Origin: Stenotrophomonas tumulicola
GTDB lineage: Bacteria; Pseudomonadota; Gammaproteobacteria; Xanthomonadales; Xanthomonadaceae
Assembly: GCF_014117215.1 (NCBI RefSeq)
Contig: NZ_JACGXS010000006.1
Span: 1-64,000 of the forward strand
DNA length: 64,000 nucleotides
Direction of reading: 5' to 3'
Position 1 is the first letter of the stretch. Every line of letters starts with the position of its first letter. Shown one piece after another: positions 1 through 7,502 of this stretch. Made by a program: the position numbers and the translations under genes. The notes beneath the pieces are model-generated. The model ran no database searches, was not told the DNA's origin, and worked only from the letters and a program-made list of their open reading frames with translations.

Positions 1-72
1 GTCCACGGTCATGCCATAGTCCTTCAGGGCCGCCTCATCATGCTCGGCGAGCGCAGCGGCCGCCACGCAATC

Positions 73-96
73 CGCCGAGCATGGCTCGGCGCTACC
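73..96 (-). repeat. SMAG-type GTAG palindrome (monomer)
   Basis: On the minus strand a GGTAGC head is followed by a perfect 7-bp stem, GCCGAGC/GCTCGGC, closing on a 3-nt loop. This matches the GTAG-headed short palindromes typical of Stenotrophomonas intergenic DNA. Confidence 0.7.
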
Positions 97-153
97 CCAT
101 TCCCCCCATCCCCCGTTCCCCATCCCCATCCCCATTCCCATTCCCATCACCCC
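95..153 (-). repeat. G-run tract on the minus strand, possible G-quadruplex
   Basis: The plus strand consists of C-runs of 3-6 separated by AT, ATT or GTT. The minus strand therefore carries at least eight runs of three or more G with 2-3 nt spacers, which meets the usual G-quadruplex pattern. It starts directly after the SMAG hairpin and lies 86 bp upstream of the GlxA-like gene. Confidence 0.6.
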
Positions 154-238
154 GTCCCTGCCCTCGATATGCCCGTTGGGAATGTCGTCAGGACCACGCG
201 ACACCCCTCGGCCTGCGACCGCTCAGTAGCATCACCCC

Positions 239-1240
239 ATGCCCTCCCCCATCGACCCGCATGCCGCACCGACTGTCGCCATCGTGGCCTGCCACGGCCA
301 GGGGCTGTTCGAGTTCGGCTGCGCGGTCGGCCTGTTCGCCCCGGTCCGCCCCGAACTGGGCGTGTCCTGGTATGCCACCCAGCTGTGCGCTGCCGAACCC
401 GGTGCACTGCGCATGCTCGGCAATGCCCACGTGCAATTGCCGCATGGGCTGGAAGCGCTGGATCACGCCGACATCGTGGTCGTACCCGGTTGGCGCGACC
501 CGGCCGAGCGGCCACCGCAGGCGTTGCTGGATGCCATCACCCGCGCGCACAACCGCGGCGCACGCATCGCCTCGATCTGTTCCGGGGCTTTCGTGCTGGC
601 TTGGGCCGGGCTGCTGGATGGGCGCTGCGCCACCACCCACTGGCGGCTGACCGAAACCCTCGCCCAGGCGTTCCCCGACATCACCGTGCGCGAGGACGTG
701 CTGTACGTGGACGCGGGCAGCGTGATCACTTCGGCCGGATCGGCCACCGGCATGGACATGATGCTGCACATGGTGCGCAAGGATTACGGTGCACGGGTGG
801 CGAACCTGGTCGCCGAGCGGCTGGTGCTGGCCCCTTGGCGCGATGCCGAGCGCAGCCAGCGCGTGGCGCGCACGATTCCGCTCGGCGAGCCGACGCGGCT
901 GGCGCGGCTGATGGAATGGGTGCGCCGCAACCTGCGCGAAACCCATTCGCTGAGAAGCCTGTCCGAGCAGGCAGCGCTGAGCCAACGCACATTGCAGCGG
1001 CAGTTCCTGGAAGCGACCGGCCTGTCCCCGATCGATTGGCTGATCCGCGAGCGCGTGGCCTATGCACGCGAACTGCTGGAGACCACCGACCGTCCCCTGC
1101 ACTGGGTGGCCGAGCAGGCGGGGTTCGGATCGCAGGAGTCGTTCCGGCGACATTTCCGCGGGCAGGCAGAGGCCAGCCCCACCGAGTACCGCAACCAGCA
1201 TCGCCGGAGCCTTTCCCCGGCACCTTTGGCCGGCTGCTGA
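239..1240 (+). CDS. GlxA-family AraC-type transcriptional regulator
   Basis: This 333-residue protein has the two-domain GlxA/FtrA layout. Residues about 10-190 form a DJ-1/PfpI-like (class I glutamine amidotransferase fold) sensor domain, with the elbow ICSGAF placing a cysteine at residue 114. Residues about 220-325 form an AraC/XylS double helix-turn-helix, including SLRSLSEQAALSQRTLQRQF and a second helix near VAEQAGFGSQESFRRHF. Such proteins are cytoplasmic DNA-binding regulators, usually activators, whose amidotransferase-like domain senses a ligand rather than catalysing. The ligand cannot be read here. The start at MPSPID is chosen because the frame upstream is the low-complexity C-rich tract. 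The next gene on the same strand is the GH43 glycosidase, a possible target. Confidence 0.88.
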   Translation: MPSPIDPHAAPTVAIVACHGQGLFEFGCAVGLFAPVRPELGVSWYATQLCAAEPGALRMLGNAHVQLPHGLEALDHADIVVVPGWRDPAERPPQALLDAITRAHNRGARIASICSGAFVLAWAGLLDGRCATTHWRLTETLAQAFPDITVREDVLYVDAGSVITSAGSATGMDMMLHMVRKDYGARVANLVAERLVLAPWRDAERSQRVARTIPLGEPTRLARLMEWVRRNLRETHSLRSLSEQAALSQRTLQRQFLEATGLSPIDWLIRERVAYARELLETTDRPLHWVAEQAGFGSQESFRRHFRGQAEASPTEYRNQHRRSLSPAPLAGC

Positions 1241-1267
1241 GGAAGCCCGAGCGGCTGGAGAAACGTG

Positions 1268-1279
1268 ACCGATATCGGT
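1268..1279. promoter_or_regulatory. 12-bp perfect palindrome upstream of the GH43 gene
   Basis: ACCGATATCGGT is a perfect palindrome 59 bp before the GH43 start codon, and two ATCGAT motifs follow it (near 1294 and 1312). It may be a regulator operator. No family-specific match is claimed. Confidence 0.35.
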
Positions 1280-1337
1280 GCAGGCCGACCTAAATCGATC
1301 TAAACTCGGCCATCGATCTGGCACGAGGGCACGGGAC

Positions 1338-2336
1338 ATGGCACTGGGCAAGGTGGTGATGGCTGCAGCGTTGGCAGTTGCGATACCGTTCGGCGCACTG
1401 GCAGCGCCGCCGAAGCAGGACGCTCCCGACCGGCCGATGTCCGGCAATCCGATCCTGCCCGGCTGGTACGCCGACCCGGAAGCCGCAGTGTTCGGCAAGA
1501 CCTATTGGATCTATCCGACCACCTCCAAGCCCTATGCCGAGCAGGTGGGATTCGATGCGTTTTCCTCCCCCGACCTGGTCCATTGGACCCGTCATCCCGA
1601 CGTATTGAAGATCGAAGCGATCTCCTGGGCCAAAGAGGCGTTGTGGGCGCCGTCGGTGGTCGAGAAGGACGGCAGGTACTACTTCTTCTTTTCCGCCAAC
1701 GACATCAAGAACGACGACGAGGTCGGTGGCATCGGCGTGGCGGTGGCCGACAAGCCCGAGGGGCCATACCGCGACCTGCTGGGCAAGCCGCTGGTCGGCA
1801 CGTTCCACAACGGCGCGCAGCCGATCGACCAGTTCGTGTTCAAGGACGACGATGGCGCGTGGTACATGATCTACGGCGGCTGGAAGCACGCCAACATCGT
1901 GCGCCTGAAGGATGATTTCAGCGGCGTGCAACCGTTGGCCGACGGCACCCTGTTCAAGGAGATCACCCCGGCGCCGGAATACGTGGAGGGCTCGCTGATG
2001 TTCAAGCGCGGCGGCCGCTATTACTACATGTGGTCCGAAGGCGGCTGGGGCGAGCCGGACTATGCGGTGGCCTACGCCATCGCCGACAAGCCGACCGGAC
2101 CGTTCAAGCGGATCGGCACGATCCTGCAACAGGACCCGGAGATCGCCACCAGCGCCGGCCACCATTCGCTGATCCACGCAGCGGACGACGACAGCTGGTA
2201 CATCGTCTACCACCGCCGCCCGCTGGGCGAGACCAGCCGCCACCATCGGGTTACCGCCATCGACCGCATGTACTTCGATGCGCAGGGCCACATCCTGCCG
2301 GTAAAGATGACCCACGAAGGCGTACCCGCCCGGTAG
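1338..2336 (+). CDS. Exported family 43 glycoside hydrolase
   Basis: This 332-residue protein probably hydrolyses alpha-L-arabinosyl or beta-xylosyl linkages outside the inner membrane. The N-terminus MALGKVVMAAALAVAIPFGA reads as a signal peptide cleaved after ALA, so I start at this ATG and not at the longer in-frame start at 1278. The five-bladed GH43 fold is indicated by NPILPGWYADPE near the mature N-terminus (catalytic-base Asp), IDQFVFKDDDG (pKa-modulating Asp), YVEGSLMF (catalytic-acid Glu) and GHHSLIH near the C-terminus. The TAG stop at 2334 lies inside the GGTAG head of the following SMAG repeat. Exact substrate specificity cannot be assigned by eye. Confidence 0.88.
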   Translation: MALGKVVMAAALAVAIPFGALAAPPKQDAPDRPMSGNPILPGWYADPEAAVFGKTYWIYPTTSKPYAEQVGFDAFSSPDLVHWTRHPDVLKIEAISWAKEALWAPSVVEKDGRYYFFFSANDIKNDDEVGGIGVAVADKPEGPYRDLLGKPLVGTFHNGAQPIDQFVFKDDDGAWYMIYGGWKHANIVRLKDDFSGVQPLADGTLFKEITPAPEYVEGSLMFKRGGRYYYMWSEGGWGEPDYAVAYAIADKPTGPFKRIGTILQQDPEIATSAGHHSLIHAADDDSWYIVYHRRPLGETSRHHRVTAIDRMYFDAQGHILPVKMTHEGVPAR

Positions 2337-2418
2337 TGACGGGCCATGCCCGTCACCGACAAAAAGCAGCGGGTCATGGACCCGCTCTACCTTGGTAATG
2401 ACGGGCCATGCCCGTCAC
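2332..2418 (+). repeat. SMAG repeats
   Basis: Two GGTARTGACGGGCCATGCCCGTCACC-type palindromes flank one inverted GCGGGTCATGGACCCGCTCTACC unit. The first head supplies the stop codon of the GH43 gene. Confidence 0.85.
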
Positions 2419-2463
2419 CAACAACAGGGCCCACCCACCGGTATTGCGCCAACGCCCGGAATC

Positions 2464-2487
2464 TTCATATGATGGACGACATATGAA
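2464..2487. promoter_or_regulatory. Putative TetR operator (autoregulatory)
   Basis: Perfect 8-bp arms TTCATATG and CATATGAA are separated by 8 bp, ending 11 bp before the tetR start codon. A 24-bp site matching the reverse complement at 19 of 24 positions precedes the SDR gene at 3633-3656. This pairing makes it the likely binding site of the adjacent TetR protein. Confidence 0.75.
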
Positions 2488-2498
2488 AGGGAGGCCCC

Positions 2499-3089
2499 AT
2501 GCGATACCGCCCAGACCAGAAGCAAGTCACCCGTGACCGGGTGTTGAAAACCGCTGCGAGGCAAGTGCGCGAACGTGGCCCGGCGCGCATGGCGCTTGCT
2601 CGCGTCATGGCCGATGCCGGCCTGACCCACGGCGGCTTCTACGCGCACTTCCCGTCCAAGGACGCATTCCTGCGCGCGACCGTCGAGCGCATGTTCGACG
2701 ACAGCCCGTTCTCCGCACTGCGCGACCAGAGCCAGTCCCCGGCCGAATCGGTGGCGAACTTCGTGGACTTCTACCTGTCACCCGCGCACCGGGACACGCG
2801 CGAAGGGGGATGCCCCCTGCCTTTCCTTGTCGCAGATGCACCGAGGCTTCCCCAGGACATCCGGGAGCGCGTGGCTGAAGGAGCCAGCGCGCTGAGCGGA
2901 TATCTCGCCCGGCATCTGGAAGCCCTCGGCTACGCTGACGCGGAGGACGAAGCATCGTCGTGCGTGGCTGAAATCATCGGCGCGATGGTTCTTGCGCGTG
3001 CCGAACCAGACCGGTTGCGCTCGGACGCCATTCTTGCTCGAAGCCGCTCGGCGATCCTGCACCGGCTCACATTGCAGACCTGCCCGTGA
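2499..3089 (+). CDS. TetR/AcrR-family transcriptional repressor
   Basis: This 196-residue protein has the classic TetR N-terminal helix-turn-helix at residues about 12-58, with recognition-helix region DAGLTHGGFYAHFPSKDAF. The helical ligand-binding C-terminal domain diverges, as is normal. It probably represses its own transcript and the SDR gene at 3686, since both promoters carry the same 24-bp inverted repeat. Its stop codon overlaps the GTG start of the thioesterase gene (GTGA), so the two are translationally coupled. The inducer is unknown; the company of a hotdog thioesterase and an SDR suggests a small aldehyde, ketone or CoA ester. Confidence 0.92.
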   Translation: MRYRPDQKQVTRDRVLKTAARQVRERGPARMALARVMADAGLTHGGFYAHFPSKDAFLRATVERMFDDSPFSALRDQSQSPAESVANFVDFYLSPAHRDTREGGCPLPFLVADAPRLPQDIRERVAEGASALSGYLARHLEALGYADAEDEASSCVAEIIGAMVLARAEPDRLRSDAILARSRSAILHRLTLQTCP

Positions 3090-3556
3090 ATCTCGTTGAC
3101 GAAATTGCGCCTGGCCTTTCCGGGCTTGAGACCCTGCAGGCACTCATTGCGGCGGGAGGCCGCCCTCCCATCGGCGATTCACTCGACTTCACCTTTACCG
3201 AGGCGGGCGATGGATGGGCGGTTTTCACCGGCACGCCCGGTATCGGCGCCTACAACCCGATCGGCACGATCCACGGAGGATATGCGGCGACGCTGCTCGA
3301 CTCCGCATGTGGATGCGCGGTTCATTCCAAGTTGTCAGCGATCCAGGCCTACACAACGCTGGAGCTGAAAGTCTCATACCTCCGCCCAATCACGACGGAT
3401 ACCGGCCCGCTCCGCGCCGAGGGACGCACCCTGTCTGTCGGCCGCCGCGCCGCCTTTGCAGAAGCGACGCTGAAGGACGCCAATGGCCGCATCTACGCAA
3501 GTGCGACTTCAACCCTGCTGGTGATGGAGCGCCCACAGAAACCGGCACGCGACTGA
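3086..3556 (+). CDS. PaaI-family hotdog-fold thioesterase
   Basis: This 156-residue protein matches the PaaI/YdiI-type acyl-CoA thioesterases that hydrolyse phenylacetyl-, benzoyl- or other acyl-CoA esters in the cytoplasm. The family signature is visible as YNPIGTIHGGYAATLLDSA, the helix that carries the catalytic acidic residue and the HGG motif, followed by the strand TTLELKVSYLRPI. It starts with GTG overlapping the tetR stop. Co-transcription with tetR means it should be induced when the repressor is released. The physiological substrate is not deducible from the sequence. Confidence 0.88.
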   Translation: MNLVDEIAPGLSGLETLQALIAAGGRPPIGDSLDFTFTEAGDGWAVFTGTPGIGAYNPIGTIHGGYAATLLDSACGCAVHSKLSAIQAYTTLELKVSYLRPITTDTGPLRAEGRTLSVGRRAAFAEATLKDANGRIYASATSTLLVMERPQKPARD

Positions 3557-3562
3557 ACCAGT

Positions 3563-3627
3563 GCCCTGCCCTTGGACTGCACCCTGCGCGCCGTCGCTGC
3601 GTGATCGGCAAGGTGGGCTTTTTTTTT
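3563..3627 (+). terminator. Possible intrinsic terminator after the tetR-thioesterase pair
   Basis: GCCC..CCTT (3563-3573) can pair with AAGG.GGGC (3610-3618), followed directly by nine T. The stem has an internal loop and encloses a 36-nt loop, so the call is tentative. The T-run could equally belong to the AT-rich promoter of the next gene. Confidence 0.3.
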
Positions 3628-3632
3628 GAATC

Positions 3633-3656
3633 TTTATATTACGTCGATCATATAAA
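3633..3656. promoter_or_regulatory. Second copy of the TetR operator
   Basis: 7-bp outer arms TTTATAT and ATATAAA lie in a 24-bp frame with core ACGTCGAT. It matches the reverse complement of the site at 2464-2487 at 19 of 24 positions and sits 30 bp before the SDR start codon, within an AT-rich promoter-like stretch. Confidence 0.7.
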
Positions 3657-3685
3657 CAAGAGCGCCCAGCGCAGAAGGAAATCCC

Positions 3686-4390
3686 ATGAAAATCGAAGGT
3701 GCTGTCGTCCTGGTCACCGGAGCCAACCGCGGCCTCGGCCTCGAATTCTCCAAGCAACTGCTGGCACGCGGTGCGGCGAAGGTCTATGCCGCAGCGCGCG
3801 ATCCGGCCACGGTCACGCTGCCCGGCGTGGTGCCGATCCGCCTGGACGTGACCAAGCCTGAAGAGGTGGCGGAGGCGGCGCGTGCATGTGGAGATGTCAC
3901 CCTGCTGATCAACAACGCGGGCATTGCCCAGTTGGGTGGATTGCTCGCCAACGATGCCGACGCGCTGTTGCGCGGGCACCTGGACACCAATCTCTTCGGC
4001 GTACTGAACACAAGCCGTGCTTTTTCCGGCACGCTGGGCCGCAATGGCGGCGGTGCGCTGGTGAACATCCTGTCCGTGGTGAGCTGGATAAACGCTCCGG
4101 CCCTGGCGGCCTATAGTGTCTCCAAGGCTGCCGCGTGGTCGTTGACCAACGGTCTGCGCCATGAGCTGCGTGCACAGGGCACCCAGGTTTTGGGCTTCCA
4201 CGCCGGTTTCATCGACACCGACCTGGTGCGCGAATTCGACGCGCCCAAAGCCACGCCCGAAGACGTCGTGCGCCGCACGCTGGACGCACTGGAAGCCGGC
4301 GAGGAAGAGATCGCCGTTGATGAACCATCGCGCCAGGTCAAACAGGGCCTGTCGCACGGCGTCTACCTCGCCGATGTCCTTGCCGGCTGA
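3686..4390 (+). CDS. SDR-family NAD(P)-dependent oxidoreductase
   Basis: This 234-residue classical short-chain dehydrogenase/reductase has a Rossmann motif TGANRGLG near residues 10-17, NNAG near residue 75, a catalytic serine in SVVSW, and the catalytic YSVSK near residue 145. The reaction is oxidation or reduction of a carbonyl or alcohol, with substrate unknown. GAAGGA 7 nt upstream supports the ATG at 3686. Its promoter carries the same inverted repeat as the tetR promoter, so it probably belongs to that small regulon. A SMAG array starts just after its stop codon. Confidence 0.9.
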   Translation: MKIEGAVVLVTGANRGLGLEFSKQLLARGAAKVYAAARDPATVTLPGVVPIRLDVTKPEEVAEAARACGDVTLLINNAGIAQLGGLLANDADALLRGHLDTNLFGVLNTSRAFSGTLGRNGGGALVNILSVVSWINAPALAAYSVSKAAAWSLTNGLRHELRAQGTQVLGFHAGFIDTDLVREFDAPKATPEDVVRRTLDALEAGEEEIAVDEPSRQVKQGLSHGVYLADVLAG

Positions 4391-4398
4391 CAGGAAAC

Positions 4399-4788
4399 GG
4401 GTAATGACGGGCCGTGCCCGTCACCGGCAAAGCAGCGGGTCATCGACCCGCTCTACCTCGGTAATGACCGGCCATGCCCGTCACCGGCAGAAGCAGCGGG
4501 TCATGGACCCGCTCTACCTTGGTGGTGACCGGCCATACCGTCACCGGCAAAAGCAGCGGGTCATGGACCCGCTCTACCTTGGTAATGACCGGCCATACCG
4601 GCACCGGCAGAAGCAGCGGGTCATGGACCCGCTCTACCTTGGTAATGACCGGCCATACCGGCACCGGCAGAAGCAGCGGGTCATGGACCCGCTCTACCTT
4701 GGTGGTGACCGGCCATACCGGCACCGGCAAAAGCAGCGGGTCATGGACCCGCTCTACCTTGGTAGTGACGGGCCATGCCCGTCACCGC
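4399..4788 (+). repeat. SMAG array, 60-bp period
   Basis: About six tandem 60-bp units alternate a GTRRTGACSGGCCATRCCSKCACC-type palindrome with an inverted GCGGGTCATGGACCCGCTCTACC palindrome. Units differ at few positions. The last copy reads into the 3' end of the DoxX gene on the opposite strand. Confidence 0.9.
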
Positions 4789-5200
4789 CGCGTACTGCGA
4801 TGTAAAACGCGAGCAAGGCCATGAGCACGGGATACTCGATCCCGCGGTCGATCCACGGCCACGTCGGCCCCAATGCAACACAGATGCCGATCATCTCCAG
4901 GAAGAAAGCCATCGCAACCCACCGCGTCCACAGGCCGAAAGCCAGCATGAGCGCGCCCACGGTTTCCAGCAGCATCACCAGGAACGCCAACTGCGGCGCA
5001 AAGGGCAGCCCCATCACGTCCTGGATCAGACGGATGGAACCGGCCATCGGGTCGGCCATGCTGCCATGGGAAATCCCCAACGCCTTCGGCAGGCCGTGGG
5101 TGAACAGGACGATGCCGAACCCAAGACGCAGCAACGCATAGGCCATCGGTTCGATGCGTGCAGGAAGCCCCTGCATGCTGGCACGAATGGTCTTCACCAT
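4754..5200 (-). CDS. DoxX-family membrane protein
   Basis: This 148-residue protein has the DoxX layout of four hydrophobic helices (about residues 20-40, 65-85, 92-112, 120-138) with YALLRLGFGIVLFTHGLPKA at the first helix. DoxX-like proteins are integral inner-membrane proteins linked to oxidative-stress and thiol functions; the molecular activity is poorly defined. The ATG overlaps the upstream DUF1097 stop (TGATG), so it is the last gene of an SDR-SDR-DUF1097-DoxX operon. Its last dozen codons (GGDGHGPSLPR and TAG) are encoded by the SMAG repeat, a repeat-derived tail. Confidence 0.85.
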   Translation of the reverse strand: MVKTIRASMQGLPARIEPMAYALLRLGFGIVLFTHGLPKALGISHGSMADPMAGSIRLIQDVMGLPFAPQLAFLVMLLETVGALMLAFGLWTRWVAMAFFLEMIGICVALGPTWPWIDRGIEYPVLMALLAFYIAVRGGDGHGPSLPR

Positions 5201-5691
5201 CAGTGGCTGCCCTGTTGCGCCAGGCGTTTCTGCAGCGCATGGGCGAGGAAACCCGCAACCGCGCCCAGCGCCGCAGCCACCGCCAGCATCCGGAAGGTAT
5301 CCAGCGAAGGCGGCTGATGCGAGGCGAAATACGCCACCAGCCCGAGGAAAAAGCCAAGTACGTTGTTCAGTACCGGTGCCTTGGCCAGCGACAGCGCCAC
5401 CACCGTGATGGCGAAAACGACCGCCGCCAGGGCGTAGCTGCCAAGGTGTGGCGTGAGCACCGCCAGCGCGTGCGCCGCACCGATCCCCAGCATCACCCCG
5501 ACCAGCACGCAGGCCAGGTTGATCGCGCCCTGTTTCAGGTCCAACCCACGGGTGAAGTATGAAATCCAGCCGACGAACATGGCCCACACCGGCACTTCAA
5601 ACACCATCACGCTGAGCATGGCCGCCGAAGAAGCCACGACGGATTCGCCGACCACCACTTTCACGTGGGTGGTAAATGCATTACCGCCCAT
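5200..5691 (-). CDS. DUF1097 domain membrane protein
   Basis: This 163-residue protein has about five hydrophobic helices and resembles DUF1097 (YcdZ/YgaH-like) inner-membrane proteins of unknown function. The ATG at MGGNAFTTH is chosen because GGAGGTGG precedes it by a few bases; the frame is open further upstream but lacks such a site. It overlaps the end of the upstream SDR gene by 11 bp and the DoxX start by TGATG, so it is translated within the operon. Its role is probably membrane-linked stress or transport, an inference from operon partners only. Confidence 0.75.
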   Translation of the reverse strand: MGGNAFTTHVKVVVGESVVASSAAMLSVMVFEVPVWAMFVGWISYFTRGLDLKQGAINLACVLVGVMLGIGAAHALAVLTPHLGSYALAAVVFAITVVALSLAKAPVLNNVLGFFLGLVAYFASHQPPSLDTFRMLAVAAALGAVAGFLAHALQKRLAQQGSH

Positions 5692-6607
5692 GATCCACCT
5701 CCACGGCGGCGGCGAGCGGCCGTGGCGCCAGCAGGTCGGACAGGCCGATACGGCGCAGGAACTCGGCGCGGATGCGATCGGCCACTGCATTGACCACTTC
5801 GCAGCCATCGCTGGAGGGATCTACATGCACACGGAAAGGACGACGACCCAGCGGCTGGCCCACGATGTCCACCATGGCCTGCGCTACGGTGGCCACATCG
5901 GCATCTTCGGGTTCACAGGCCGCCAGTCCGGCCAGCACCTGCTGTTCGAATTCCGCATAGGCTCCCTGCGCGTATGCCTGCTCGCGCTCGGTGTCGGCAG
6001 GACGTCCGCCATGGGCGAAGTGCTGGGTGCCCTTGGTGAAGGCGCCCGGCACCAGGATGCTGGTCTCAATGCCCCAGCGCGCCAGTTCGCCGGCGTAACT
6101 CACCGCCACCGCATCCATCGCCGCCTTGGCCGCGAAGTAAGGTGCCAGGTACGGCGGCGTGCCACCCCGATGGCTGCTGCTTCCCACCCACAGCAGCAGT
6201 CCACTGCCCTGCCTGCGCAGATGCGGCAACGCGGCGCGGTTGAGCCGCTGCGTGCCCAGCACGTTCACGTCGTACAGCTGCGCGTACTGTTCCGGGGTGA
6301 ACGCTTCGGCGGGACCGAACACCATGTGCCCGGCATTGTGGACCAGCACGTCGAGCCGTCCCTGTACGGCAATGACCTGGTCGACCGCCGCCTGCACCGA
6401 GGCGTCGGACTGCACGTCCAGCTCAATCGCCTGCAGCGCGACCTGGTGTTCGGCGGCGAAGGCGTGCAACGCATCTACCTGCGCGGCGTTGCGCCCTCGG
6501 GTCTGGCGAATGCCGGCGTAAACGGTATGCCCCGCCAGTGCCAGGGCACGCGCGCCCAGCGCACCAAAACCACTGGAAGCGCCGGTAATGAGGATCGTAT
6601 GGTTCAT
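5681..6607 (-). CDS. SDR-family oxidoreductase
   Basis: This 308-residue classical SDR has TGASSGFGALGARALA as the nucleotide-binding glycine motif, NAGHMVFG, a catalytic serine in WVGSSS, and YFAAK as the catalytic Tyr-Lys pair. It is longer than the usual 250 residues because of a C-terminal extension ending in a proline-rich segment. It is the second gene of the operon that starts at 7392 and is separated from the first SDR by 32 bp. The pair of SDRs beside a divergent LysR gene is a common inducible redox arrangement. The substrate is not known. Confidence 0.9.
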   Translation of the reverse strand: MNHTILITGASSGFGALGARALALAGHTVYAGIRQTRGRNAAQVDALHAFAAEHQVALQAIELDVQSDASVQAAVDQVIAVQGRLDVLVHNAGHMVFGPAEAFTPEQYAQLYDVNVLGTQRLNRAALPHLRRQGSGLLLWVGSSSHRGGTPPYLAPYFAAKAAMDAVAVSYAGELARWGIETSILVPGAFTKGTQHFAHGGRPADTEREQAYAQGAYAEFEQQVLAGLAACEPEDADVATVAQAMVDIVGQPLGRRPFRVHVDPSSDGCEVVNAVADRIRAEFLRRIGLSDLLAPRPLAAAVEVDHGR

Positions 6608-6639
6608 GGAATATCTCCTGCCAGCGTGGAGGAACGGGA

Positions 6640-7392
6640 TCAGGCGAATCCGCCGTTTGCGCGCACGACCTGGGAGTTGACCCAGCCGCCATCGGCGCCA
6701 ACCAGGAACGACACGACGCGCGCGATGTCCTCTGGTTGCCCCAGCCGTTCCAGCGGTGCGAGCTTGCCGAGCTGCACGACCTGCTCGTCGGTCTTGCCTT
6801 CGAGGAACAGTTCGGTGGCGACAGGGCCGGGCGCAACGGCATTGACGGTGATGTTCCGGCCACGCAGTTCGTTGGCCAGTACATGCACCAGGCCCTCGAC
6901 CCCGGCCTTGGTGGCGATGTAGGGGCCGTACTGCGGGAAGGACTTGGCGATCACGCTGGTTGAAACGGCGACGATCTTTCCGCCCGCCGGCAGATGCTGG
7001 GCGGCGGTACCGAGGACGAGAAATGCGCCGCGCAGGTTGGTGCCGACGACATGATCGAATGCATCGAGGCTGTCGGGGGCGATCGGAACAAGTGTCATCA
7101 CACCGGCGCTGTGGACGACGACATCGACGCGGCCGAACGCATCCAGCGTGGTGGCAAACAGCCGCTGCACATCCTCCGCACGCGCGACATCAGCCTGCAC
7201 TGCAATGGCGCTGCCTCCTGCGGCGTGGATGGCCTGGACCACCTCCTCGGCCGAGGCGGCATTGCCGGCGTAGTTGACGGCGACGCGGAAGCCGTCAGCG
7301 GCCAGGCGCAACGCGATGGCCCGTCCGATGCCACGGGAAGCGCCGGTGACGATGGCGGTCTGCGGTTCACTGAAGGTCGTATGAGAACTCAT
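6640..7392 (-). CDS. SDR-family oxidoreductase (3-oxoacyl-ACP-reductase-like)
   Basis: This 250-residue SDR has TGASRGIGRAIALRLA, a conserved Asp in VQADVA, HSAGV in the NNAG position, and YIATKAG as catalytic Tyr-Lys. It ends with GGWVNSQVVRANGGFA, typical of FabG-like enzymes. I use the ATG at MSSHTTFSE, preceded by CAGGGA at good spacing, rather than the upstream in-frame start at 7461 that would cross the divergent promoter. It is the first gene of the SDR-SDR-DUF1097-DoxX operon and is divergent from the LysR gene at 7503. Confidence 0.9.
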   Translation of the reverse strand: MSSHTTFSEPQTAIVTGASRGIGRAIALRLAADGFRVAVNYAGNAASAEEVVQAIHAAGGSAIAVQADVARAEDVQRLFATTLDAFGRVDVVVHSAGVMTLVPIAPDSLDAFDHVVGTNLRGAFLVLGTAAQHLPAGGKIVAVSTSVIAKSFPQYGPYIATKAGVEGLVHVLANELRGRNITVNAVAPGPVATELFLEGKTDEQVVQLGKLAPLERLGQPEDIARVVSFLVGADGGWVNSQVVRANGGFA

Positions 7393-7461
7393 GGGCGTTT
7401 TCCCTGCTGTGGACACGGGAGCCATGATCACGATTGACCCGGAATGAATAAATAAGATCAA

Positions 7462-7480
7462 ATTGACTTGTTAATTCAAT
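7462..7480. promoter_or_regulatory. Putative LysR-type operator between SDR operon and LysR gene
   Basis: Perfect 5-bp arms ATTGA and TCAAT are separated by 9 bp, containing a T-N11-A dyad, in the AT-rich 110-bp divergent intergenic region. The position is right for control of both genes by the LysR protein encoded at 7503. Confidence 0.6.
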
Positions 7481-7502
7481 AAACATCAACAATTGGATCG
7501 CC

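Larger units (their letters stand above)
1..238. other. Left-edge region: possible gene fragment, SMAG hairpin, C-rich tract
   Basis: The first 70 bases are open on the minus strand (ending ..EHDEAALKDYGMTVD at the window edge) and could be the start of a gene running out of the window, but there is too little to identify it. A SMAG-type hairpin (73-96) and a C-rich tract (95-153) separate it from the GlxA-like gene. No clear promoter was recognised upstream of position 239. Confidence 0.3.

Noticed and set aside
4161..4824. Repeat-containing frames predicting proteins rich in GSWTRSTLV
   Set aside because: These are translations of SMAG repeats, not genes.
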